This document shows positions 32,983 through 43,036 of a stretch of 64,000 nt of DNA, piece after piece (position 1 is the stretch's first letter; every line of letters starts with the position of its first letter). Source of the DNA: Actinocorallia herbida (lineage in GTDB: Bacteria; Actinomycetota; Actinomycetes; Streptosporangiales; Streptosporangiaceae). The notes under the pieces are model-generated. The model was not told the origin of the DNA and did not search any database. It was given only the letters and a program-made list of their open reading frames with translations. The translations under genes and the position numbers were made by a program. The DNA is taken from the NCBI RefSeq assembly GCF_003751225.1, contig NZ_RJKE01000001.1, positions 9,238,001-9,302,000 of the forward strand, read 5' to 3'.

Positions 32983-34335
32983 TCAGGCGGGTGTGGCCAG
33001 GTGCCGCGGGTTGGCCACGATCAGCTTGTCCACGACCGAGGCGGCGACGGCCGTGACGACCTCGTGCCACCGGTCGTCGAACCTGCCCTCGCGGATGCCC
33101 ACGGCGAACTCGGCGTCGTCGGCGCAGCCGAACGAGCCGAGCCGGGCCGTGTGCGCCGCCGCGTGCTCCGCGCCGAGCAGCAGTTCCCGCTGGACGATCC
33201 GCAAGGCGGCGGCCCCCACCCGGTTGTGGAAGCGCAGCCTCTCGTCGGCCACCTCGGCGGTCGTCAGGTAGTGCCGTACCGCGTCGATGAGGGCGGCCGC
33301 CCCGGGACGGTCGTGCGGTCCCACGGAGGCGGGTTCGCCCGGGACGTCCAAGGGGTCGGCGACCGTGACGGGCTCGGTGAGCCCGAGCGAGAGCAGGAGA
33401 TCGTGCTCCTGCTCGCAGACGCGCCGCCCGAGCACGGCGAACTCCACATTGTCGTCGGCGCCGCTCAGGAAGCGCTCCGCCTGGTGCCGGCACAGGACCG
33501 TCCAGCGGAGCGTCCCGAACACCTCCCACCAGCGCAGGGTCTCGGGTGAGGGAGGCGTCCCCCCGCCTTCGGCGTACCCGGCGAGCAGTTCCTCCCGCGT
33601 CCCGAAGCCGCCCGCGGCCAGCGGGGAGCCGAACCGCCACGCCTTCACGCACAGCCACCCGAGGTCCTCCCAGGGGTCACCCGCGTGCGACAGCTCCCAG
33701 TCCAGGACGCCCCGGACGCCGTCCTCGTCGATGAGGAGGTTGCCGTTGCGGAAGTCGGCGTGCACGATCGTCGGCCGTCCCGCCTCGGCCGGACGGTTGT
33801 CGGCTAGCCAGCGCAGCGCCAGCTCCACGGCGGGGCGGGGCTCCTCGAAGCCGGCGTACCAGTCCGTCATCTCCTGCAACGGGTCGAGCGCCGGGAGGTC
33901 GGGGACCGCGTCGGGCGGCAGTTCGTGCAGGTGGGCCAGGATGCGGCCCAGCTCGCGCGCGAGGCCGGGGCGCACCGCGGCGAAGCGCTCGTCGCGCAGC
34001 AGCCGCCGCGGGATCGTCTCGCCGCGCAGCCGCTCCATGACCATGTAGGGCGTCCCGGCGAGGTCGGGGCCGTGCTCGACGACCGCGGGCACGGGCACCC
34101 CGGCCTCGGCCGCGGCGACCAGCAGCGCGGCCTCGCGGGCCATCGCGACGGGATCGGGCGTGTGCGGGGGGTCGCGGCGGAGGATCAGCTCGCGCCCGGC
34201 GGCGTCGAAGGCCCAGGTCTCCCGGCTGGCGCCGCCCGAGAGCCGCCGCAGCCCGGTGACCGGGCCGAGGCGTTCGGCCAGGAGCGCGGCCAGCGTCTCG
34301 GCGGTCGCCGCGGGCGCGATCGTGGGCGCGCTCAT
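32983..34335 (-). CDS. APH-family phosphotransferase fused to DUF6285
   Basis: The protein has 450 residues. The first 330 form an aminoglycoside-phosphotransferase/ChoK-type kinase. HADFRNGNLLID contains the catalytic Asp and Asn, and VLDWELSHAGDPWEDLGW the metal-binding Asp. The last 110 residues (LIDAVRHYLTTAEVADERLRFHNRVGAAAL) match the DUF6285 family. Such kinases are common in acyl-CoA catabolic operons, and the related mammalian ACAD10/11 N-terminal domains phosphorylate 4-hydroxyacyl-CoAs. A similar role would fit the acyl-CoA dehydrogenase nearby (inference). It overlaps the SnoaL-like gene as ATGA. Confidence 0.88.
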   Translation of the reverse strand: MSAPTIAPAATAETLAALLAERLGPVTGLRRLSGGASRETWAFDAAGRELILRRDPPHTPDPVAMAREAALLVAAAEAGVPVPAVVEHGPDLAGTPYMVMERLRGETIPRRLLRDERFAAVRPGLARELGRILAHLHELPPDAVPDLPALDPLQEMTDWYAGFEEPRPAVELALRWLADNRPAEAGRPTIVHADFRNGNLLIDEDGVRGVLDWELSHAGDPWEDLGWLCVKAWRFGSPLAAGGFGTREELLAGYAEGGGTPPSPETLRWWEVFGTLRWTVLCRHQAERFLSGADDNVEFAVLGRRVCEQEHDLLLSLGLTEPVTVADPLDVPGEPASVGPHDRPGAAALIDAVRHYLTTAEVADERLRFHNRVGAAALRIVQRELLLGAEHAAAHTARLGSFGCADDAEFAVGIREGRFDDRWHEVVTAVAASVVDKLIVANPRHLATPA

Positions 34336-34748
34336 CGGGCACGCGCCGCGCGCTGGGCGGCGGAGAGGGCGCGCAGGGCGTCACTGCCGCGGGTGTCGGC
34401 GTACTCCTCGATGCGGGCGATGCGCCCGTCGGCGGTGACGGTGACGAAGAGGGCGGCGGCGATCTCCAGCGCGGCCCCGTCGGGGAGGTTGCCGCGCAGC
34501 ACGTGCTGCTGGACGTACCCGGCGCTCCAGGGGGCGCGCCGGACCTCCTCGTAGCGCATGCCCTGGAGGTTGGCCGACAGCCAGCGCAGCGTGCGGACGT
34601 TGTCCTCGACGGCCTGCTCCGCGCCGCCGCCTTCGCCGGGCCCGTTGTGCCAGATGAGGGCGTCGCTCGTGTAGAGGGTGCGGAGGGTGTCGATGTCGCC
34701 GCCGGCGACGGCGGTGATGAAGCGGTCGGCGAGCGCGTCGTGCTGCAC
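34332..34748 (-). CDS. SnoaL-like / NTF2-fold protein
   Basis: The protein has 138 residues. The N-terminal helix (LADRFITAVAGGDIDTLRTLYTSDALIWHNGP) and the later strands ending in FVTVTADGRIARIEEYADT are those of the SnoaL-like NTF2 fold. These proteins are small isomerases, hydratases or hydrolases of steroid and polyketide-like substrates; the catalytic residues vary and cannot be set here. It sits between the TetR gene and the kinase in one operon. Confidence 0.85.
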   Translation of the reverse strand: MQHDALADRFITAVAGGDIDTLRTLYTSDALIWHNGPGEGGGAEQAVEDNVRTLRWLSANLQGMRYEEVRRAPWSAGYVQQHVLRGNLPDGAALEIAAALFVTVTADGRIARIEEYADTRGSDALRALSAAQRAARAR

Positions 34749-34769
34749 GGTCTCTCCTCGGGGGTCAGG

Positions 34770-35381
34770 TCATGGGGTGGTGGGTAGTCCTAGGGCCCGG
34801 ATGTTGAGGGTGTCCAAGGTGTCGAGGAGCCTTTCGATGCCGTCGGCGTCCTCGCCTTGGACGATCCAGAGGTAGAGGGAGTGGTCGACCATCGCGGCGA
34901 GTGCCCTGGCCGTCATCTCCGGGTCGAGTGAGGGGTCGACCAGGCCGTCCCGCTGCCACCGCTCGATCGCGCGGCTGGAGCGGGTCACCGCCTCGGCGCG
35001 GTGCTTGCGCCGCAGCTCCTTGAACTCCTCGTTGAAGGTGGCGACCTGCTCGATGATCGGCATGATCTTCGCGTTGCGCTGGTAGGCCTCGTAGAACTCG
35101 CGGTTCGCGCGCCGGATGCGCGCGGCGGGCTCGCTGCCCGGCGACGGGACCCGATGGGCCGTCATGTCGGCGAACAGGCGGTCGGCGACCTCCAGGAAGA
35201 TCGCCTCCTTCGACGGGAAGTACGTGTAGAAGGAGCCGTACGCGACCTTGGCGTGCCGGGCGATGTGGGCTACCCGGGTGTCCAGGAAACCGCGTTCCTC
35301 GAAGACCTCGCGCGCCGCCGAGATCAGCTTCTCCCTGGTCCGGATCCCCCGCTCTGTGAGGGGCGTCTCTCCGGTCTCCAT
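34770..35381 (-). CDS. TetR-family repressor of the catabolic operons
   Basis: The protein has 203 residues from ATG 35381, with GAGGAAGGAA upstream. The helix-turn-helix is VAHIARHAKVAYGSFYTYFPSKEAIFLEVADRL (split across two helices at about residues 35-67). The C-terminal helical domain binds a ligand, probably an acyl-CoA. It heads the leftward operon and faces the acyl-CoA ligase operon. The inverted repeat at 35462-35481 is the likely binding site. Confidence 0.93.
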   Translation of the reverse strand: METGETPLTERGIRTREKLISAAREVFEERGFLDTRVAHIARHAKVAYGSFYTYFPSKEAIFLEVADRLFADMTAHRVPSPGSEPAARIRRANREFYEAYQRNAKIMPIIEQVATFNEEFKELRRKHRAEAVTRSSRAIERWQRDGLVDPSLDPEMTARALAAMVDHSLYLWIVQGEDADGIERLLDTLDTLNIRALGLPTTP

Positions 35382-35416
35382 GGGCCGTTCCTTCCTCGAG
35401 TGCTCCCGCTGAGGGG

Positions 35417-35446
35417 TTGACAACCCGATGGTCTCAGGAACAGTAT
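35417..35446 (+). promoter_or_regulatory. Sigma-70-type promoter of the acyl-CoA ligase operon
   Basis: TTGACA at 35417-35422 and CAGTAT at 35441-35446 are separated by 18 bases. Transcription would start near 35453, just before the inverted repeat at 35462. This fits repression by the divergent TetR. Confidence 0.55.
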
Positions 35447-35461
35447 CCCGAGCATCCGACA

Positions 35462-35481
35462 ACTTGATATGACTGTCAAGT
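35462..35481. promoter_or_regulatory. Inverted repeat, candidate TetR operator
   Basis: The arms ACTTGA and TCAAGT are separated by eight bases. It lies just after the predicted transcription start and before the ligase gene, between divergent operons. Size fits a TetR dimer. Confidence 0.55.
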
Positions 35482-35525
35482 CACTAAGCAGGGGGACCCA
35501 TGCGCACCACCACCCCGGGGCGTTC

Positions 35526-37045
<1,520 letters not shown>

Positions 37046-37049
<4 letters not shown>

Positions 37050-37597
37050 CCGTCAAGAACACCGAGTTCGAGATCCAGGGCATCAACCACCTGGCCCTGG
37101 TCTGCAAGGACATGAAGGCGACCATCGACTTCTACTCCGGTGTGCTCGGCATGCCGCTGGTGAAGACGCTCAACATTCCCGGCAACGGCCAGCACTTCTT
37201 CTTCGACTGTGGCGGCGGCAACTGCGTCGCGTTCTTCTGGTTCCCCGACGCGCCCGAGGGCGTCCCGGGCATCTCCGCGCCCAAGACCCGTCCCGAGCAG
37301 GGCGAACTGCTCAGCGCGACCGGCTCGATGAACCACGTCGCCTTCCACGTGCCCGTCGACAAGTTCGACGAGTACTACGAGAAGCTCCAGGCCAAGGGAG
37401 TCGAGGTCAGCCCCGTCATCAACCACGACGACAGCCCGTCGACCATCGCGCGGAGGCTCCATCCCGGCGTGTTCGTCCGCTCCTTCTACTTCAAGGACCC
37501 TGACGGCGCCCTCCTGGAGTTCGCCTGCTGGATGCGGGAGTTCACCGCGGCCGACGCCACCGCGGAGCCCCGCACCGCCGCCGACCGGACCGTCTGA
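37046..37597 (+). CDS. VOC-family (glyoxalase/dioxygenase-fold) protein
   Basis: The protein has 183 residues, GTG 37046 with AGAAGGAG before it. Two betaalphabeta-beta-beta modules are seen. INHLALVCKDMKATIDFYSGVLGMPLV opens the first and MNHVAFHVPVDKFDEYYEKLQAKGVEV the second. FKDPDGALLEFACW ends with the metal-binding Glu. Potential ligands are H24 area, H104 area and E near 168. Members include extradiol dioxygenases, epimerases such as methylmalonyl-CoA epimerase, and glyoxalases. The substrate here is unknown. Confidence 0.85.
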
Positions 37598-37610
37598 GAA
37601 GGAGAAGCAC

Positions 37611-38252
37611 ATGCCCCGCCTGCGTGAGATCCCCCGCGCCGAGGTCACCGACGAGAACATCCTGTTCTTCTACGACCGGCTCTTCGGCCCCGACAAGGAT
37701 CCGGCCGTCGACCACGGCACCGCCACCGGAACCCCCGGCGACTGGTGGACGGTCTTCGCCAACGACCCGCACGTGTTCCGGCACGCCACCCGCGGCTTCG
37801 CCCTCTACCGCAAGGCCGAACTCGACCCCGTCCTGCGCGAGCTCGGCCAGTGCCGGGCCGGCTGGGCCCGCGGCAGCCAGTTCGTGTTCTCCCAGCACTG
37901 CAAGCAGATGCGCGCGCTGGGCATGCCCGAAGACAAGATCGCCGCGATCCCCTACTGGCACACCGCCGACTGCTACAGCCCGCTGGAGCGCGCGGTCCTC
38001 GCCTACACCGACGGGATCGTGCTCGACGGCGGCCGGGTCGCCGACGAGACCTTCGAGGTCCTGCGCGAGCACCTGACCGACAAGGAGATCCTCCTCCTCA
38101 CCTACATCACCGCGCTGTACGAGATGCACGCCGTGATGTCCAAGGTGCTGAAGCTGGAGTACGACGACCGTCCCGAGCCGATCGTCGAGGTCGACGCGCC
38201 CGAGGGCTACGGCAGCCGGGACATCTCCGCGGACCTCGCCGGGGAGGACTGA
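37611..38252 (+). CDS. AhpD/carboxymuconolactone-decarboxylase-like protein
   Basis: This 213-residue helical protein contains LGQCRAGWARGSQFVFSQHCKQMRALGM, the core of the AhpD-like fold. The usual CxxC pair of peroxidase members is reduced to a single Cys (SQHCKQM), which points to the decarboxylase-like or unassigned branches. It is tightly packed in the acyl-CoA operon, overlapping the dehydrogenase start as TGATG. A role in handling a lactone or keto acid is inferred only. Confidence 0.8.
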   Translation: MPRLREIPRAEVTDENILFFYDRLFGPDKDPAVDHGTATGTPGDWWTVFANDPHVFRHATRGFALYRKAELDPVLRELGQCRAGWARGSQFVFSQHCKQMRALGMPEDKIAAIPYWHTADCYSPLERAVLAYTDGIVLDGGRVADETFEVLREHLTDKEILLLTYITALYEMHAVMSKVLKLEYDDRPEPIVEVDAPEGYGSRDISADLAGED

Positions 38253-39418
38253 TGCTGTTCTCGGTGCCCGACTCGGTCCGGGACCTGCGCGACGCCGTCC
38301 ACGCGTTCATGACGACCCGTGTCGAGCCCGCGGAGGCGGTGCTCAACGCGGGCGGCAAGGAGTCGGACGCGATGTTCGACGAACTGCGCGCGCAGGCGAA
38401 GTCCGAAGGGCTGTGGGCGCTGGGCCACCCCGAGGAGATCGGCGGGGGCGGACTGCCGTTCCTGGACTATGTGTACATCAACGAGGTCCAGGGCCGGAGC
38501 GAGTGGGGCCAGCTGGTCCTGGGGACGTACACCCTCCAGGACTCGATCATGCTCAACAAGTACGCCTCGCCCAGGTGGCGCGACGCCTACCTCGCGCCCA
38601 TGGTCGCCGGAGAGCTGTCTCCCAGCTTCGCGATGACGGAGCCCGACGTGGCCGGGTCCGACCCTACGGGCCTGCGCACGACGGCCGTCCTCGACGGCGA
38701 CCACTGGGTGATCAACGGCCGCAAGTGGTTCACCACGGGAGCCGCGAAGGCCGCCTACACGACCGTCATGTGCCGGACCGAGGGTCCCGAGGCGCCCGCG
38801 CACAAGGCGTTCAGCATGATCATCGTGCCTACGGACACCCCCGGGTACCGCATCCTGCGCGAGACGCCCGTGCTCGGCATCAACGGCGGCCACTACGAGG
38901 TCGACTACGACAACGTGCGCGTCCCGGCCGAGAACCTCCTCGGCCCGCGCGGCGACGGGTTCGTCATCGCCCAGGACCGTCTCGGCCCCGGCCGGATCTT
39001 CCACTCCATGCGGTGGCTCGGCCAGGCCCAGCGGGCGTTCGAGCTGATGTGCGCCAGGCTCGACGCGCGCAGCGCGTTCGGCGAGCCGCTGGCCGCCAAG
39101 CAGCTCATGCAGCAGCACGTCTTCGACTCCTACGCCGAGATCCAGGCGGCCCGCCTGCTCACCCTCCAGGCGGCCGAGGCGATCGACGCCGGAAGCCAGG
39201 CCCGGGTGGAGATCGCCACGATCAAGGTGATCGGCGCCCGGATGGTGCACAACGTGATCGACCGGGCCATCCAGGTGCACGGCGCCGCCGGGCTCACCGA
39301 CGACCTCCCCCTGTCGCGCATGTACCGGCACGCCCGCGAGGCGCGCCTGTACGACGGCCCCGACGAGGTGCACATCCAGAGCACCGCGAAGCGGATCCTG
39401 CGCCAGATGCGGGGCTGA
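38252..39418 (+). CDS. Acyl-CoA dehydrogenase
   Basis: The protein has 388 residues (ATG 38252). FAMTEPDVAGSDPTGL is the FAD/substrate motif, INGRKWFTTGA the middle beta-domain, and the C-terminal IQVHGAAGLTDDLPLSRMYRHAREARLYDGPDEVH the family end. It resembles ACAD10/11-like enzymes, in which the C-terminal helix carries Asp-Gly-Pro-Asp-Glu-Val-His. It introduces an alpha-beta double bond into an acyl-CoA. Its operon also has the APH/DUF6285 kinase on the divergent strand, the same pairing as in ACAD10/11. Confidence 0.93.
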   Translation: MLFSVPDSVRDLRDAVHAFMTTRVEPAEAVLNAGGKESDAMFDELRAQAKSEGLWALGHPEEIGGGGLPFLDYVYINEVQGRSEWGQLVLGTYTLQDSIMLNKYASPRWRDAYLAPMVAGELSPSFAMTEPDVAGSDPTGLRTTAVLDGDHWVINGRKWFTTGAAKAAYTTVMCRTEGPEAPAHKAFSMIIVPTDTPGYRILRETPVLGINGGHYEVDYDNVRVPAENLLGPRGDGFVIAQDRLGPGRIFHSMRWLGQAQRAFELMCARLDARSAFGEPLAAKQLMQQHVFDSYAEIQAARLLTLQAAEAIDAGSQARVEIATIKVIGARMVHNVIDRAIQVHGAAGLTDDLPLSRMYRHAREARLYDGPDEVHIQSTAKRILRQMRG

Positions 39419-39466
39419 TCCGCCCCTTCCACCCCCACCCCACCACCCCACGTGAAAGGTGCAGAT

Positions 39467-40546
39467 ATGAGCGCCCCTCGCAGGCGGCTCTCCCGCCGGT
39501 CGCTCTTCTCCGGGCTCGGCCTTTCGGCCGTCGGCCTGACCGTCCTCGGCAGCGGCAACGCCGCCTCCGCACATCCCCACGGGCACTCCCCGAAGCCGAA
39601 AGGGAAGAAAGTGAAGATCACCAAGCTGGCCGAGGGCCTGCTGTTCCCCGAAGGTCCCGTCGCCCTCCCCAACGGCGACGTGCTCGTCGTGGAGATCCAC
39701 CGCAAGACCCTCACCCGGATCCGCCCCGACGGCACCACCTCGGTCGTCGCGGAGGTCGGCGGCGGGCCCAACGGCGCCGCGCTCGGCCCGGACGGGAAGG
39801 TCTTCGTCGTCAACAACGGCGGCATGTACCGGTTCGAGGTCAACGGGTACGCCTTCGCGGGCGGCACCCCGGCCGACTACGTGAGCGGCAGCGTCCAGGT
39901 CGTCGACCTGGAGACCGGCGCGGTCGAGACCCTCTACACCAAGGACGACGACGGCCGGGACCTGCGCGGCCCCAACGACATCGTCTTCGACGCGCACGGC
40001 GGCTTCTACTTCACCGACTACGGCAAGACGGTGAACGAGGCGGCCGACACCGGCGTGCTCTACTACGCCAAGTCGGACGGCTCGTCCTGCAAGGCGGTCG
40101 GCACCGGCATGCAGGGCCCCAACGGCGTCGGCCTCTCCCCGGACGGGAAGCGCCTGTACGTCAGCGAGACCTACACCGCCCGTGTGTGGTGGTGGGACGT
40201 GACGGGCCCCGGCCAGATCGTCGGAGGCAAGTCGCTGGCCGGGTCCGGTGGGGGCAACTTCCTCTACACGGCCGCCGACTACGTCAACTTCGACTCCCTC
40301 GGCGTCGACGGCCACGGCAACGTGAACGTCGCGTCCATGGTGAAGGCGGGCATCTCCGTCGTCAGTCCCAAGGGCGAGCTCGTCGACTTCGTCGAGATCG
40401 ACGTCGACGGCGACCCGGGCATCACCAACATCACCTGGGGCGGCAAGGACATGCGCACCGCGTACGTCACCGCCTCCAGCACCGGTCGCCTGCTCAAGAT
40501 CGAGTGGCCCCGGCCCGGCCTCAAGCTGAACCACTACAAGGCCTGA
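39467..40546 (+). CDS. SMP-30/gluconolactonase-like protein, Tat-exported
   Basis: The protein has 359 residues from ATG 39467. The leader has a twin-arginine motif (SRRSLFSGLG) and a hydrophobic stretch ending in AASA, so export in folded form is expected. The mature part is a six-bladed beta-propeller (LLFPEGPVALPNGDVLVVEI, GPNGVGLSPDGKRLYVSET, DFVEIDVDGDPGITNITWGG). The family hydrolyses lactones with Ca2+ or Zn2+ at the propeller centre. It is the last gene of the operon and ends at a strong hairpin. Confidence 0.88.
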   Translation: MSAPRRRLSRRSLFSGLGLSAVGLTVLGSGNAASAHPHGHSPKPKGKKVKITKLAEGLLFPEGPVALPNGDVLVVEIHRKTLTRIRPDGTTSVVAEVGGGPNGAALGPDGKVFVVNNGGMYRFEVNGYAFAGGTPADYVSGSVQVVDLETGAVETLYTKDDDGRDLRGPNDIVFDAHGGFYFTDYGKTVNEAADTGVLYYAKSDGSSCKAVGTGMQGPNGVGLSPDGKRLYVSETYTARVWWWDVTGPGQIVGGKSLAGSGGGNFLYTAADYVNFDSLGVDGHGNVNVASMVKAGISVVSPKGELVDFVEIDVDGDPGITNITWGGKDMRTAYVTASSTGRLLKIEWPRPGLKLNHYKA

Positions 40547-40556
40547 GCCTTTCCCC

Positions 40557-40599
40557 GCGCGCCCGTGCCGAGCCCTTCCGCGGTTCGGCACGGGCGCGC
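40557..40599. terminator. Bidirectional terminator
   Basis: A perfect 15-bp stem (40557-40571 with 40585-40599) encloses a 13-base loop. It lies between the SMP-30 gene and the convergent membrane protein gene. Confidence 0.85.
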
Positions 40600-40606
40600 C
40601 CCCGCG

Positions 40607-41707
40607 TCAGGACAGGCCGGGCTTCTCGTCGGTCCAGCCGATCTCCGTCACCACGCTGGCTCCCGACGTGCCGCCGTCGGCGACTTCGACGGTCTGGGTG
40701 GCCAGCGGCAGGCCGGTCTTCTCGTCCAGGATGAGCTGGTAGAGGACGTTGTCGGCGCCGTCCGCGTTCGTCGCGACGGACGGGCCCCTGCGGCCCAGCG
40801 GGTCGGCGATCACGCCGGTGGACTCGACGCCCGGCAGGCCCGCGAGCATTTCGTAGGCGGCGGCCCTGACCTCGGCCGTGACCGGCAACCTCATGATCAT
40901 GTCGATGCCGGCCTCGAAGATGATCGTGTCTCGCAGTTCCTCCTTCTCGATGCCCGGCATCCGGTCGGCCAACGCGGCCTCCAGCCCGTCCGCGTCGGTC
41001 GGCAGCGCCCGGACCTGGTCCAGGGTGATCGGGCGCCCGCCGAGATCGCCGATCGAGTTCTTCGTCTTGATCGGCTCGACGGAGTGCTCGGGCTCGGACG
41101 TCACGGTCACGTGGCAGTCCTTACCCCCCTTGACCTTGACCTGTTCGCAGAAGCCCGGCGCCCACTCGACCCGCCAGCTCGTCGGGGATCCATCGGCCTC
41201 CCACGCGGACTTGTCTGCCGGCGTGGCCGGGGCGTAGCCCGACATGTCGAACACGCGCCAGCCCTTGACCTGGGGAGACGCGGTGATCCAGGTCTCTGTC
41301 CGCATCGTCGCCTGGACGGTGTATCCCTTGGCGGTCTTGTACTTGAACGGCGCGTTCTCCGTCTTGGCCCGCCAGTAGCCGCCCTTCTCGGGCCGCTGCC
41401 GCACCTTCGACGACGCGGCCATCAGCACCGTGTCGGCGGGCAGCAGGACGGAGGAGTCGCCGGGCGCGATGGCGCCGGTGCCCGGGTCCTGCGGCGCCGT
41501 GAGGGTCGTGGTGGCGAGCACGGCGCCCGCGGCGACCGTGCCGATCGCGCCGATCGCGAGGCCGCGCCAGGTGAGGCGCGGCCCGCCGGACGGCCGTCCG
41601 CCCTCGGCGCGGATCAGCCGCTGGAGCCGGTGCCTGCCCGCGTCGCGGACCGACCGGTCGGGAGCCGGGACGGCCAGGGCGGTCTTGAGGTGTTCGAGGT
41701 CGTTCAT
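40607..41707 (-). CDS. CU044_5270-type membrane partner of an ECF sigma factor
   Basis: The protein has 366 residues. A cytoplasmic N-terminal segment (MNDLEHLKTALAVPAPDRSV) is followed by one membrane helix (about 48-68: LAIGAIGTVAAGAVLATTT) and a long extracytoplasmic domain. The layout matches the CU044_5270 family, which is encoded after ECF sigma factors in Streptosporangiales and relatives. It probably acts as anti-sigma factor or signal sensor. ATG 41707 overlaps the sigma gene as ATGA. Confidence 0.8.
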   Translation of the reverse strand: MNDLEHLKTALAVPAPDRSVRDAGRHRLQRLIRAEGGRPSGGPRLTWRGLAIGAIGTVAAGAVLATTTLTAPQDPGTGAIAPGDSSVLLPADTVLMAASSKVRQRPEKGGYWRAKTENAPFKYKTAKGYTVQATMRTETWITASPQVKGWRVFDMSGYAPATPADKSAWEADGSPTSWRVEWAPGFCEQVKVKGGKDCHVTVTSEPEHSVEPIKTKNSIGDLGGRPITLDQVRALPTDADGLEAALADRMPGIEKEELRDTIIFEAGIDMIMRLPVTAEVRAAAYEMLAGLPGVESTGVIADPLGRRGPSVATNADGADNVLYQLILDEKTGLPLATQTVEVADGGTSGASVVTEIGWTDEKPGLS

Positions 41708-42258
41708 CGGTCGGTCCCTTCCAGGGCGGTGCGGAGTTTGGCGCGGGCGCGGCTCAGGCGCGAGCCGACCGTGCCGTAGGGGATGCCGAGCGCCTGGGAG
41801 ATCTCCTCGTGGCTGAGCTCGGCCAGCGCCACCAGGAGGACGACGTGCCGTTCGGCCGGTCGGAGCGCGGCCAGGGCGGCGGCCAGCCTGGGTCGCAGCC
41901 CCTCGGCCGTCACCGTGGCGACCACGCGTCCCTCGTGGCCCGGCGACGGAGGTTCGGCGGAGGTCCGGGACAGGGCCCGGTAGTACCGGGCCTCGGCGCG
42001 CCGGTGCCGCGCCACGAGGTTCGTGGCGATGCCGAACAGCCAGGCCCGCACCTCGCCGCGCGTGGGATCGAATCCGAGGCGCTGCCGGAACGCGACGGTG
42101 AAGGTCTCGGCGGCGACGTCCTCGGCGGCCTCCGGCCCGAGCCGCGCGGCGACATAGGCGTAGATGGCGTCGAAGTACCTGTCGTACACGGCGGTGAACC
42201 GCTCGGGATCCTCCCTGAAACCCGTGTCGGACCGCTCATCGATCGCCTGGGAGGTCAT
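41704..42258 (-). CDS. ECF-family RNA polymerase sigma factor
   Basis: The protein has 184 residues. The region 2 motif is YAYVAARLGPEAAEDVAAETFTVAFRQR and region 4 ends with ELSHEEISQALGIPYGTVGSRLSRARAKLR. No extra C-terminal domain is present. It is coupled to the membrane protein downstream, which may hold it inactive. Target promoters cannot be seen. Confidence 0.93.
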   Translation of the reverse strand: MTSQAIDERSDTGFREDPERFTAVYDRYFDAIYAYVAARLGPEAAEDVAAETFTVAFRQRLGFDPTRGEVRAWLFGIATNLVARHRRAEARYYRALSRTSAEPPSPGHEGRVVATVTAEGLRPRLAAALAALRPAERHVVLLVALAELSHEEISQALGIPYGTVGSRLSRARAKLRTALEGTDR

Positions 42259-42482
42259 GGATCCACCTCGATGACCGTCATAGGGATCCTTTCGCCGGGG
42301 GCGGTTGTCACGAGTAGTTCGCCGAAGCCCCTTCGCGCTTTCCCGGGAGGCCGGAAATCCGGGCTGTGGATAACTCCGGAGCGGGATTTCCGGGTGCGAT
42401 GATCGGGGTGGGACGCCGCGGACGGCGTCCGGTGTCGGGGGTTTCTGCTGGTGCGCGGCGCGCGGCGGGCGAGGAGACGGGG

Positions 42483-42953
42483 GTGTTCGGGGTGTACCGG
42501 GTGTACGGGGTGCTGCGGAAGATCTGGCGGACGCGGTGGATGAAGCGGCTGCACTGGCGGCTGCTGTGGTCGGCGAACGCGACGTTCATGTGCGGGATCA
42601 CCGGGGTCGTCCGCACGGAGGACGGCAGGGTTCTGCTGCTGCGGCACAGGTTCTGGCCGGACGGCCGCCAGTGGGGATTCCCCACGGGCTATGCGAAAAA
42701 GGGCGAACGCCATGAGGACACCATCGCGCGCGAGGTCCGCGAGGAGACCGGCCTGACCGTCGAGGTGGGCCGCCTGCTGCAGGTGAACAGCGGCTACCGC
42801 CTCCGCATCGAGATCATCTACGAGGCGGTCCTCCGCGGTGGCCTGGAGTCCCTCGCCCTGGACCCGCGCGAGATCCTCGAGGCCCGTCTCTTCGCGCTGG
42901 ACGAGCTCCCAGAGGCCATCCAGCCCGCCCACCGGCTCCTGGCCCGCCTCTGA
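42483..42953 (+). CDS. NUDIX hydrolase
   Basis: The protein has 156 residues from GTG 42483, chosen for a GAGGAGACGG site before it; an upstream in-frame ATG at 42366 gives an uncharacteristic leader. The Nudix box is GYAKKGERHEDTIAREVREETGLTV, with all Gly, Glu and Arg positions in place. It hydrolyses a nucleoside diphosphate linked to another group. The N-terminal helix is basic and hydrophobic (LRKIWRTRWMKRLHWRLL), possibly a membrane-contact element. No operon partner is obvious. Confidence 0.88.
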   Translation: MFGVYRVYGVLRKIWRTRWMKRLHWRLLWSANATFMCGITGVVRTEDGRVLLLRHRFWPDGRQWGFPTGYAKKGERHEDTIAREVREETGLTVEVGRLLQVNSGYRLRIEIIYEAVLRGGLESLALDPREILEARLFALDELPEAIQPAHRLLARL

Positions 42954-43036
42954 CCCCGCCCGGCGGTCGCGCGACGCCCTGGGGCCCTTCGGACGCGCGG
43001 CGCACGCCGGGCCCGTCGGGGCGCTCGGGCGACGGG